Shown: piece after piece, positions 56,163-64,000 of the stretch | Numbering within the stretch: position 1 is the first letter of the stretch | Layout of the letters: the number at the start of each line of letters is the position of its first letter | Assembly (NCBI RefSeq): GCF_012933545.1 | Contig: NZ_JAADJU010000002.1 | Span: forward strand, 248,001-312,000 | Source: Rouxiella aceris | GTDB taxonomy: Bacteria; Pseudomonadota; Gammaproteobacteria; Enterobacterales; Enterobacteriaceae | Reading direction: 5' to 3' | Length of the DNA stretch: 64,000 bases | Made by a program: the position numbers and the translations under genes | The notes under the pieces: model-generated | The model's input: only the letters and a program-made list of their open reading frames with translations | Told to the model about the DNA's origin: nothing | Database searches by the model: none

Positions 56163-56795
56163 TCAGTCTCGGGTCGGGTATAGGCCCTGCAAGGCAATAC
56201 AGAAATTCAGTGCCAGATAAGGAGGCAGCAGATTAACCGGGGTATTGCTGCCGGGTACCGGATTGACCGTGGCGCTGTCGGTGCTACCAGAAAGACTTGC
56301 TCCCTTGACATCCACCGGGGAACTTAACGCCGTGGACCAAATATTGGCTAGGCCGGTACCGCCGCCCGACGCCCCCAGATAGGGGTTGCTGACACTGGGC
56401 GCGCTGGCGGGAGCGGCGGGTGCTGCCGGGGTGGCGACACCGGCAGCCTGAAATTTGACCGCGACTTGCGTTAAACCATGGGTATGGGCAGGTAGCGGCA
56501 TGGTAGGCAAATTGCTGCTCAGCAGGGTAACGGTTTCATGGCCGCCAGTGGCAGCAATGTTGAAATTGGTATTGCCTGTAGGGTTAGGTGCTGCCTGTCC
56601 GGTACCGATAGGCATACGCCCACAGAGATTCGGCAACTGGAAGTTGGCAGGAGCCGTTCCCCCATAATAGTTACCGATTAGCGCATAAAGCGCCTGATAT
56701 TGATTAACCTGAAGGGTTTGCCCATTGCATGATGCCCAATAAACGGGAGGGTAGTTAAAGGCAAATGGCAAGATAGTACCAATAAAAACATCCAT
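56163..56795 (-). CDS. Phage tail-collar/microcystin-dependent-type protein
   Basis: 210 residues with the tail-collar fold: an N-terminal GTILPFAFNYPPVYWASCNG, the YQALYALIGNYYGG motif, LPNLCGRMPIG, and the LPAHTHGL histidine motif near residue 105. The C-terminal half is Ala/Pro/Ser-rich and ends with PPYLALNFCIALQG. Other phage genes are absent, so this is a free-standing family member. AAGGA ribosome site upstream. It probably forms trimers like other collar proteins; its role here is unknown. Confidence 0.8.
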   Translation of the reverse strand: MDVFIGTILPFAFNYPPVYWASCNGQTLQVNQYQALYALIGNYYGGTAPANFQLPNLCGRMPIGTGQAAPNPTGNTNFNIAATGGHETVTLLSSNLPTMPLPAHTHGLTQVAVKFQAAGVATPAAPAAPASAPSVSNPYLGASGGGTGLANIWSTALSSPVDVKGASLSGSTDSATVNPVPGSNTPVNLLPPYLALNFCIALQGLYPTRD

Positions 56796-57664
56796 ATTTA
56801 TTCCTTAATCAATGATAGTGAGTGACAGATTGGAAAACGGGATATAACCACAAAAATCTTGTCTATTGAGTGTGGACAATAATAGTTATTTGTCTAATGT
56901 ACTTAACTCAAATTTATTGCTTTTATATTTACACTAGGTCAAACAATGCTTTGTGGATGAGCAAATAGTTAAATATTTATCTCTGCAAAAATAAGCGGTT
57001 GGGGCCAGGGAGGTGGTTTGTTTTATATTTTATTATGACCGCATGAAGGCTGTTTTATCTTTTTGTTATTATTTTCAAAGTGTTGAGGTTAATGGGTTGC
57101 TTTGGGGGATTTTCACGGAGGTATTAACTTATGAACGAGCTGCGAGCAGGTAGTTGTAATGTATTGCTGTGTGTGCCGAGCGTCGTTACAGGCCAAAAAT
57201 AGTTATCGTTCCTGCCGATAAATGACGCTTAATTGCGAGTGGCAGGGTTGCAATAACATTAAGCACAAAATATGATAAACGTCATAGAGATAATATAATC
57301 TGTGTGTAGTTAATGCCGGTGATATAATAACTAATAGCAATTAAAATACTCTCGGCGGGCACCGCTAACGTAATGTGGACCAATCAGTCTGCAAGAGGAT
57401 CGTTGAGCAAGCTTATTCTTTGGCTGAAAAGTTGTTAACGAGCGCTCAATCAGTGCCAGACATGACCGCGCATACAAACAACGAGGCGCTATAGCTGAAT
57501 CGATAAAGCCTATGCCACCAGGCTAAACATTATACATTTTTTGCCGATAAGCTATTAAGAACCGTATGGAGGCTGCATTGTGCTGACATGTTGCTGAACT
57601 AAGGTGAAGCTGTCAGTAAAACGACAAGCTTTCTGGATGAAATTTATCTTAAGGGCGTGATATT
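56796..57664. other. Long non-coding region upstream of the GGDEF-EAL gene
   Basis: About 870 bases, AT-rich in its first half. A possible 23-codon frame at 57131-57202 has GGAGG nine bases upstream, but nothing else supports it. I see no clear terminator, tRNA or riboswitch. It must contain the promoters of the collar gene (leftward) and the GGDEF-EAL gene (rightward). Confidence 0.5.
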
Positions 57665-59224
57665 TTGCCGACTTCTCGTAAGCATTTCAGGGGTAAAATC
57701 CTTATCGGGTTCAGCCTGTTTATATTGCTCTATATTCTTTCTTCCACGTTTGATGGTCGTGAACATTTGTTCGCATTTTTTGCAAAATATGAGCAATACA
57801 ACGCCGATGAACTCTTTATTGCCTTGATTGTTACGGGGTTTGTGGGTTTATTCTATTCGTTGATTCAAATTAAAAAAATGTCTAAAGAGATTGCCCGGCG
57901 CATTGAAGCAGAAAAAAATCTGCTGTGGATCTCGCAACATGACCCTCTGACAGAACTCCCCAATAGAAAGCAGCTGGAAAATTTCATTTCATGCGGCGAA
58001 AGCTGTAATGATCAAACCAATTACGCGGTTTTTCGTATTGTGATCAACCGCTACAAAGATATCAATGACCTGCTGGGCAGCGACCATCGTACTGAAATAT
58101 TACGGCTTATTGCCAAGCGGCTGTTATACATGTTCCCCAATAATGTCTATAAGCTGGCAGGTGATGAACTGCTGGCTTTAAAACCCAATATAGACAATAC
58201 CGATCTGGCCCAGCTCGCCGAGCGGGTGATAAGAAAAATTTGCAGCCCGATCCATATCAATGCCATCACCTTTAATATTGGGACCAATATCGGTTTCGCC
58301 CGTTTCCCTGAAGACGGTGCCGATCTGAGAAGAGTTATTCAATACTCTGATTATGCACTGAGTTTTGCCAAAAAATCGGGCAGGGACCAGGCTAAAGCCT
58401 ATACCCCGTTGATGCAGGCTGAATTTTTAGCGAAAGCTCAGCGTGAGCATGATTTCAAAAAAGCCTTGGCAAATAAAGAATTTGTCACTTACTACCAGCC
58501 GCTGGTTGATCTTAAAACCGAAAGAACCATCGGTTTTGAGGCGCTGGCCCGTTGGGAAATTACCCCGGGCAACTTTATTCCGCCCGATCAGTTTGTTGCC
58601 CTGGCTGAAGAAACCGGCAATATCACCGAGCTGACCGAGCAACTGTTACGCCTGGCCTGTCGTGATGCCCTCGAATGGCCAAGCCATATTACGTTGTCAT
58701 TTAATATCTCGCCTATCCAGATGTCTGATAAACAGTTGGCAACCAGGATTATGAGCATACTGGCTGAGGTCGGATTCCCCGCCGAACGCCTGGAAATTGA
58801 AATCACCGAAACTGCGCTGCTGCGCGATATCAATGTCGCCAGATTGACGCTCAGAAAGCTGAAAGACGAAGGGATTAACATTGCTCTTGATGACTTTGGT
58901 ACCGGTTACTCAAGCCTGTCGCAGCTGTGTAATTTCCCCTTCGATAAGCTAAAAATCGATAAAAGTTTTATCGATACCTTTCAGCTTAATGGAAAACAGG
59001 AAAAGGCTATTCTTGCCGTTCTGTCTCTGGCCAGCGCGCTGGACGTAAAAGTGGTAGCCGAAGGCATTGAACACGTCAGCCAACTTATTCGTCTGCAGGA
59101 GCTGGGTTGCGATATCGGCCAGGGCTATCTGCTGGGCAAGCCGATGCCGCAAGCCAATCTAAAAAAAACAGTACCCTGGGCCATCCAGGATATTTTTAAC
59201 CTCGATCCTGAAAAGGCGCAGTAA
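57665..59224 (+). CDS. Membrane GGDEF-EAL protein, likely c-di-GMP phosphodiesterase
   Basis: 519 residues from a TTG start, with AAGGG about 10 bases upstream. Two membrane helices (about 9-27 and 46-64) flank a short periplasmic loop. The GGDEF domain (about 90-245) is degenerate: the signature reads AGDEL near residue 165, so it should not make c-di-GMP. The EAL domain (about 255-505) is complete: EALARW (near 292), NISPIQM, EITETALL, DDFGTGYSS (near 409), DKSFIDTF and AEGIEH. So c-di-GMP breakdown is expected. It is near the giant surface protein, but a functional link is not shown. Confidence 0.88.
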   Translation: MPTSRKHFRGKILIGFSLFILLYILSSTFDGREHLFAFFAKYEQYNADELFIALIVTGFVGLFYSLIQIKKMSKEIARRIEAEKNLLWISQHDPLTELPNRKQLENFISCGESCNDQTNYAVFRIVINRYKDINDLLGSDHRTEILRLIAKRLLYMFPNNVYKLAGDELLALKPNIDNTDLAQLAERVIRKICSPIHINAITFNIGTNIGFARFPEDGADLRRVIQYSDYALSFAKKSGRDQAKAYTPLMQAEFLAKAQREHDFKKALANKEFVTYYQPLVDLKTERTIGFEALARWEITPGNFIPPDQFVALAEETGNITELTEQLLRLACRDALEWPSHITLSFNISPIQMSDKQLATRIMSILAEVGFPAERLEIEITETALLRDINVARLTLRKLKDEGINIALDDFGTGYSSLSQLCNFPFDKLKIDKSFIDTFQLNGKQEKAILAVLSLASALDVKVVAEGIEHVSQLIRLQELGCDIGQGYLLGKPMPQANLKKTVPWAIQDIFNLDPEKAQ

Positions 59225-59253
59225 GGAATAAGAGGATTTTGCTCTTATTCCTT
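59223..59253. terminator. Hairpin between convergent GGDEF-EAL and choX genes
   Basis: A perfect 12-bp stem, AAGGAATAAGAG with CTCTTATTCCTT, around a 7-base loop, starting inside the GGDEF-EAL stop codon. It lies 23 bases from the choX stop. There is no long T-run, so strength is uncertain. Confidence 0.65.
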
Positions 59254-59275
59254 GAATAACTGCGGCCTTTTTCTA

Positions 59276-60226
59276 TTAGATACCTAACGCTTTTTTCACC
59301 GCGTCTTGCGCCGGTTGTCCACTGCGGGTGGTGACACCGTTAAGCCAGCCGTTCAGCAACTCCGGACGTTTTGCCAGTTCGACACGGGCAGCCGCTTCCG
59401 GTGTTTGTTTATCATCCAGTACGCGGGTGATAATGGCATTTTCCAGCGGCACATCAAATTTCAACTGGGTAAAGAAGCGATTAAGGTTCGGGCACTGGCT
59501 GGCAAAGTCTTTGCGCGTCACCGTATTAACCGTTGCGCTGCCATAATGTGGACCAAACCAGGCGTCGCCGCCGCTAAGATAAGTCAGCTTAAAACGTGTG
59601 TTCATGGCGTGCGGTTCCCAGCCAAGAAACACGATCCACTGCTGGCGGTTTACCGCGCGGGTGACTTGCGCCAACATACCGCTTTCGCTGGACTCCACCA
59701 GGTCCCAGTTCTGCAATCCGTAGTCATGTTTGTCGATCATCTTCTTGATGTTCTGATTCGCCGGTGCGCCGGGGGCGATGCCGTAGATCTTGTGTTCAAA
59801 TTTATCGGCATATTTTTGCAGGTCAGCAAAGTCTTTTACTCCCGCCGCCGCCACGTAATCCGGTACCGCCAGGGTAAATTTGGCCGCTGGCAGGTTGGCA
59901 GCCACCACTTTTACCGATCCATCCTCGGTAAATTTGCCGATCACCGGTGCCTGTGCTGGCATCCAGTTGCCGAGAAACACATCCAGTTGGCCGGTTTTAA
60001 GGCCCTGAAAGGCCAGCGCCACCGAGAGGTTTTGCACTTTTTGCTGGTAGCCGAGGGCGTTGAGCACCACGCCGGACACCGCATTGGTGGCTGCGATATC
60101 CGTCCAGCCCGGGTCGGATTGATTAACAGTGGCACAGCGTGCCTCATCTGCGGCGAAGCTGCTTAACGGCAGCAAACTGGCACTGGCCAGAAGCATAAGT
60201 GTGGTGAGTCTTTTTATCATCATCAT
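59276..60226 (-). CDS. choX: Choline ABC transporter substrate-binding protein ChoX
   Basis: 316 residues with a signal peptide (SSFAADEARC). An OpuAC-type glycine-betaine/choline-binding protein with the mature start CATVNQSDPGWTDIAATNAV, the segment DVFLGNWMPAQ, and FLGWEPHAMN, which supply aromatic ligand residues in this family. It overlaps the betC stop (TAATG) and belongs with ChoV and ChoW, encoded on the other side. The start may be any of three tandem ATGs. It should bind choline released by BetC. Confidence 0.88.
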   Translation of the reverse strand: MMMIKRLTTLMLLASASLLPLSSFAADEARCATVNQSDPGWTDIAATNAVSGVVLNALGYQQKVQNLSVALAFQGLKTGQLDVFLGNWMPAQAPVIGKFTEDGSVKVVAANLPAAKFTLAVPDYVAAAGVKDFADLQKYADKFEHKIYGIAPGAPANQNIKKMIDKHDYGLQNWDLVESSESGMLAQVTRAVNRQQWIVFLGWEPHAMNTRFKLTYLSGGDAWFGPHYGSATVNTVTRKDFASQCPNLNRFFTQLKFDVPLENAIITRVLDDKQTPEAAARVELAKRPELLNGWLNGVTTRSGQPAQDAVKKALGI

Positions 60227-61764
60227 TATTTTCCTGCTGGGTGTGAAGGGCGCGGATAACGGGCAAAAGCTTCTTGCTCATCCAGCGTCTGGTGGTTGCG
60301 AATATAACGTTGGGATGCCGCCCGATATGGCTGAAAATCCCACTGTGGAATGGCATCGCGACCGGCGATCTCGGTTAAAAATAATCTCTTTTGCTGGCTG
60401 GCAAGTACCTGCTTATTGAGCGCGGCCAGATCCCAGCGCGAGGCGACTTCGTTGGCGAACCCCTGCATCGTCTGTTGATAGGCCGGTTGCGTGGCCAGAT
60501 TGTGACGCTCCAGCGGATCCTGTTGCAGGTTGAACAACTGCGGTGCTTCGGTCATGGAATGGATATATTTCCACGGGCCGCGGCGGATCATCAGCATCGG
60601 GGCCAGCGCGCCTTCCGCCAGATACTCGCTACAGGCTTCATCCGGGCCATTTTCACCATTAAGGTAGGGCAGCAGACTATGGCCGTCGAGTGGTGCCACC
60701 GGATGCTGCAGCCGCGTTGCACCGCCTGCCAGCTCCGTGAATGTCGGTAACAAATCTACCAGTGACACGTTCTGCGCGACGCGCCGGGGTGCAAAGCGTT
60801 TGGGGTTATGCACGATCATCGGCACCCGCGATGCCCCTTCAAAAAAGGTCATTTTGTACCATAGCCCGCGCTCGCCGAGCATTTCACCGTGATCGGCGAT
60901 AACAAAAACAATGGTATTTTCTGCCAGGCCGGTTTCTTCCAGCGTGCGGATCACTTCGCCAAAGCCGTCGTCGACATAGGCCAGCGCGCCGTAATAGGCA
61001 TGACGCGCCCGGCGAATATGCTCCTCGGTCAGTTGACCCTCTTCTAACTGATACATGGCGCGCAGACGCTGTGAGTGGGCATCATTTTCCACATCGTTGA
61101 TGCCGGTTTGCGGCAGATCGATCTCCTCCTGCTGAAAACGCTCGAGATAACGACGGGGTATGGCAAAGGGATCGTGGGGATGGGTCAGCGAAAGCAGCAG
61201 CAGAAATGGCCGATCTTCAGGTTTTCGCGCCGCGTCATAGAGGCGTTGACGCGCCATAAACAGCGCTTCGTCATCAAAATCGAGCTGATTGGTGCGCACG
61301 CATTCCCCGGCTTCCAGCACCGAACTCATATTGTGATACCAGTCAAGACGGCGCTCAGGATGCCGCCAGTCCGGCGTCCAGCCAAAATCGGCCGGATAGA
61401 TATCGGTGGTCAGCCGTTCGTCAAAGCCGTGCAGTTGATCCGGACCGCAGAAATGCATTTTACCGGAAAGCCAGGTCTGGTATCCCTGCTCGCGCAGATA
61501 GTGGCAGAAGGTCGGCGAGTCGGCAGGGAACTCGGCGGCGTTATCATAGACACCATGTTGCGACAAAAACTGCCCGGTCATCAGCGAGGCACGGGAAGGG
61601 GCGCACAGCGGGCTGTTGCAATAGGCGGATTCAAACACCACCCCCTGGCTGGCCAGACGGTCAATATTCGGCGTCAGGCTGACGTTATTTCCGTAAGTGC
61701 GCAGTGCCCCGGCGGTTAACTGATCGGCCATAAGAATAACGATATTCGGTTTATTTATAAGCAT
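60226..61764 (-). CDS. betC: Choline-sulfatase BetC
   Basis: 512 residues. Hydrolyses choline-O-sulfate to choline and sulfate. The sulfatase signature CAPSR starts at Cys54, which must be turned into formylglycine, the same position as I recall for Sinorhizobium BetC. The metal ligands NIVILMADQL at the start and FVIADHGEMLGERG (near 295) are intact. A C-terminal choline-sulfatase tail follows. No signal peptide, so it is cytoplasmic. Divergent from a LysR gene and followed by choX. The window has no gene for a catalytically complete formylglycine-generating enzyme. Confidence 0.93.
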   Translation of the reverse strand: MLINKPNIVILMADQLTAGALRTYGNNVSLTPNIDRLASQGVVFESAYCNSPLCAPSRASLMTGQFLSQHGVYDNAAEFPADSPTFCHYLREQGYQTWLSGKMHFCGPDQLHGFDERLTTDIYPADFGWTPDWRHPERRLDWYHNMSSVLEAGECVRTNQLDFDDEALFMARQRLYDAARKPEDRPFLLLLSLTHPHDPFAIPRRYLERFQQEEIDLPQTGINDVENDAHSQRLRAMYQLEEGQLTEEHIRRARHAYYGALAYVDDGFGEVIRTLEETGLAENTIVFVIADHGEMLGERGLWYKMTFFEGASRVPMIVHNPKRFAPRRVAQNVSLVDLLPTFTELAGGATRLQHPVAPLDGHSLLPYLNGENGPDEACSEYLAEGALAPMLMIRRGPWKYIHSMTEAPQLFNLQQDPLERHNLATQPAYQQTMQGFANEVASRWDLAALNKQVLASQQKRLFLTEIAGRDAIPQWDFQPYRAASQRYIRNHQTLDEQEAFARYPRPSHPAGK

Positions 61765-61870
61765 TCACTAGCCTGAAGATAAATTTAATAATCAATGTGT
61801 GATATTTTTATCGCATGCCTTTTTGTTCCTGTGAAGAGGTTATTAAATTATCAAGGCATAAGGTGACATT

Positions 61871-62776
61871 ATGGCAGGGAAATTACAATTACCCCCTTTA
61901 CAGGCTTTAGTAGTATTTGAAGCGGCGGCACGACACGGTAATTTTACCGCTGCCGGAAATGAACTTGGACTTTCTCAACCGGCAGTCAGTCAGCGTATCC
62001 AAATGCTGGAGAATTTACTTAATGGACCGCTATTTGAAAGGCGACATCGCGGGGTGCAATTAACGGTTTCCGGTAATGCCCTTTACCAGATTGTCCGCAC
62101 CAGTCTGATGGATATCAGCGAGCAGATTGAACGCACTCGCTACCAGCGAAGTACCTTGCGCATTGACACCGATATGGGCTTTGCCAGCTACTGGTTAATG
62201 CCGCGAATGAACGCGCTACAGGCACTGATCCCCGGCGTGGAGGTGCAGGTTTCCACCTCACCGAACGACTACAATTTTCGCGATAACAATGCCCATCTGG
62301 CCATTTACTTTGGCAGTGGCAACTGGCCGGGAACTCATGCGCAGAAGCTCTTTCCCGAAGATGTTATTCCCGTTTGCAATTATGATGTTATGCAAAAAAT
62401 TGGCAGCGACCCGGCAGCAGAAACGTTACTCAATTACCCTTTATTAAAACTGCCAGAAACCCGCCCACAGCGCTGGTTAACCTGGGAGGACTGGTTCCAT
62501 GCGCAGGGTGTGGCGCTCCCGGCGCAGGCCGGTTCACGCACCTTTAATGCCTACTCGCTGGTGATCCAGGCAGCGCTCGAAGGGCAGGGTATCGCCCTTG
62601 GCTGGCGGCCGCTGATTTCCGCTCTGCTGGCCAGCCAACAGTTGTTTGTTTGCGGGGCGCAGGTGCGCACCGAACGGGGGTATTATTTGATCTCTGCAGG
62701 CAATAAACCGGCGTCCGCGCAGCAGGAAAAAGTCACCCGCTGGCTATTGGATGAAGCTTGGAATTTTCATCATTAA
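61871..62776 (+). CDS. LysR-family regulator of choline-sulfate use
   Basis: 301 residues. An N-terminal winged helix-turn-helix (about 8-65, FEAAARHGNFTAAGNELGLSQPAVSQRI) and a C-terminal substrate-binding domain of the GcvA-like group. Divergent from betC with a 106-base shared region, the usual place for LysR regulators to control both sides. By position it should sense choline or choline-O-sulfate; that is inference. Confidence 0.88.
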   Translation: MAGKLQLPPLQALVVFEAAARHGNFTAAGNELGLSQPAVSQRIQMLENLLNGPLFERRHRGVQLTVSGNALYQIVRTSLMDISEQIERTRYQRSTLRIDTDMGFASYWLMPRMNALQALIPGVEVQVSTSPNDYNFRDNNAHLAIYFGSGNWPGTHAQKLFPEDVIPVCNYDVMQKIGSDPAAETLLNYPLLKLPETRPQRWLTWEDWFHAQGVALPAQAGSRTFNAYSLVIQAALEGQGIALGWRPLISALLASQQLFVCGAQVRTERGYYLISAGNKPASAQQEKVTRWLLDEAWNFHH

Positions 62777-62902
62777 ACGGCGCTATTGCCGAATGATGAA
62801 TAAGCTAATGCGAAATTTATCTATCGATTTTTTTAAAAGACGTAACCTGTTTTTGATATTTAGGTTAGCGTGTAAGGGTTTTCTAAAATATATGATGCCA
62901 CT

Positions 62903-63742
62903 ATGCCGCAACCCATAATTGAATTACGCCATGTTTTTAAAAATTATTCCGCAGGTGCTAAAAGGAAACTATTTTCCCGTGCATCAGTCGCCGAACCGGT
63001 CAATGCTTTAAGTGATATTAATTTACAGATCAATCCCGGTGAAATTTTTGTTATTGTCGGACTCTCTGGATCGGGAAAATCAACGTTGTTACGCACGCTG
63101 AATTTTCTTATTCAGCCCACTGCGGGGGAAGTGCTGTTTCAGGGACAGGCACTGAACAGCCTGCGGGCCAGCGAGATGATCGCCCTGCGGCGCAAACAGA
63201 TCGCCATGGTCTTTCAGTCCTTTGCCTTGTTTGCCGAGCGTACGGTATTGGATAACGTCGCTTTTGGCCTGGAGGTGGCGGGGATAAGTCGCGAGCTGCG
63301 GCACACGCGGGCAAAAACCATGCTCGAGCAGGTAGGGCTTGGACAGGTCTGTGACCAGTATCCGCATCAGCTTTCCGGCGGTATGCAGCAACGCGTCGGG
63401 CTGGCCAGAGCGTTACTGATTGATCCGGCGGTATTGCTGATGGACGAAGCCTTTTCGGCGCTGGATCCTATTATTCGCCGCGAGATGCAGTCACTGCTGC
63501 TCAGTTTACAGCAGGCGCAGCAACGCACTGTGGTGTTTGTCACCCACGATATGGAAGAGGCGTTACGGCTGGGTACGCGCATTGCCATTATGCAGGAAGG
63601 CAAGCTGGTGCAGGTTGGCACTCCGGAAAATATTATTAATGCCCCTGCTTCTCCCTATGTGCGGCACTTTTTCTCTGGCGTGGATACCTCGCGCTGGCAG
63701 TTGGCCGAATCTTACGCCGATGTCTGGCAGTCACCTGAGTAG
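62903..63742 (+). CDS. choV: Choline ABC transporter ATP-binding protein ChoV
   Basis: 279 residues, ProV/OpuAA-like. It has Walker A GLSGSGKST (near 54), a Q-loop VFQSFALF, signature LSGGMQQRVG, Walker B LLMDEAFSALDP and the switch VTHDM. The C-terminus is short and lacks the two CBS domains of ProV-type proteins, as expected for ChoV. It precedes the permease by 8 bases. The ribosome site is weak. Confidence 0.9.
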   Translation: MPQPIIELRHVFKNYSAGAKRKLFSRASVAEPVNALSDINLQINPGEIFVIVGLSGSGKSTLLRTLNFLIQPTAGEVLFQGQALNSLRASEMIALRRKQIAMVFQSFALFAERTVLDNVAFGLEVAGISRELRHTRAKTMLEQVGLGQVCDQYPHQLSGGMQQRVGLARALLIDPAVLLMDEAFSALDPIIRREMQSLLLSLQQAQQRTVVFVTHDMEEALRLGTRIAIMQEGKLVQVGTPENIINAPASPYVRHFFSGVDTSRWQLAESYADVWQSPE

Positions 63743-63750
63743 ATAAATCT

Positions 63751-64000
63751 ATGGCCTATCCTCTGGATTTTAGTCGGCAGATCGACAGCGGTATTCACGC
63801 CTTGCTGCTCAATGCCGGTGGTTTTTTTGACGGACTGTCGGCAGGTATTGACGGCTTTGCCGGTGGTCTGGAAATGTTGACCGGCTGGTTAACGCCCTGG
63901 GGACTGGTGTTCCTGGCGGTAGCCATTGGTCTGTGGCGTATCGGAAAGGGCTTCGCGCTTTTTGCGTTGCTGGCCACCCTTTATATTGTTTATAGCGGCT
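63751..64000 (+). CDS. choW: Choline ABC transporter permease ChoW (3' end missing)
   Basis: The first 83 codons of a ProW/OpuAB-like permease, cut by the window end. An N-terminal amphipathic stretch (MAYPLDFSRQIDSGIHALLL) is followed by membrane helices beginning at LTPWGLVFLAVAIGLW. Its position after choV, and the presence of choX nearby, identify it as the permease of the same transporter. Confidence 0.85.
   Translation, partial: MAYPLDFSRQIDSGIHALLLNAGGFFDGLSAGIDGFAGGLEMLTGWLTPWGLVFLAVAIGLWRIGKGFALFALLATLYIVYSG

Noticed and set aside
56163-56795. Prophage remnant
   Set aside because: Only a tail-collar protein is present; no integrase, capsid, terminase or lysis genes nearby. Free-standing family members are common.
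57131-57202. Small 23-codon ORF with a GGAGG site
   Set aside because: Too short to support without conservation or expression data.

Overview
The window is a 64 kb chromosomal piece from a gamma-proteobacterium of the order Enterobacterales. The order ybbA-ybbP, purK-purE, lpxH, ppiB, cysS, ybcJ, folD and argU is the one I know from Escherichia coli. The presence of miaE, SrfABC and a choline-O-sulfate locus points away from E. coli itself, towards a Yersiniaceae-like genus such as Serratia, Rahnella, Rouxiella or Ewingella. I cannot decide the genus from the sequence alone. No IS element, CRISPR array, rRNA or complete prophage was seen.

Layout. 1-11.3 kb is conserved core: the YbbAP ABC transporter, purine synthesis, a tRNA hydroxylase, lipid A synthesis, a cyclophilin, cysteinyl-tRNA synthetase, folate metabolism, an LDH-family dehydrogenase and tRNA-Arg(TCT). 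11.3-14.6 kb, downstream of argU, is AT-rich and gene-poor. It holds a DotU/TssL-like fragment, two lipoproteins and a zinc-ribbon membrane protein, and reads like the worn remains of an island at a tRNA.

14.6-31.6 kb is one long leftward gene set. Eight of its members form an unbroken chain of abutting or overlapping genes. It encodes SrfA, SrfB and SrfC, a membrane-anchored TerD-like protein, a vWA protein like the periplasmic half of PpkA, a TagT/TagS-like ABC transporter, a TagR-like pseudo-sulfatase-modifying protein, an IrmA-like secreted protein and two helical lipoproteins. Together they look like an envelope-spanning stress or signalling machine built from actin-like ATPase, GTPase-like, TerD and type VI regulatory parts.

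32.7-41.7 kb is a nitric oxide and tellurite defence block: tehA; hmp with an NsrR operator; norV-norW-tehB behind three NorR sites and a sigma54 promoter; norR; and a 2H-phosphoesterase-like gene. A VOC gene follows.

42.5-56.8 kb encodes a 2253-residue LEPR/DUF4347 repeat protein and what looks like its own export operon: a TolC-like lipoprotein, two HlyD-like adaptors and a PqqD-M50-HlyD-like membrane protein. There is no ABC ATPase. GNAT, DUF6916-like and phage-tail-collar genes follow. This and the Srf/Tag/TerD operon are the two best candidates for poorly described systems.

57.6-64 kb holds a GGDEF-EAL protein with a degenerate GGDEF and an intact EAL domain. After it comes a choline-O-sulfate uptake and hydrolysis locus (choX, betC, a LysR regulator, choV, and choW cut by the window end).
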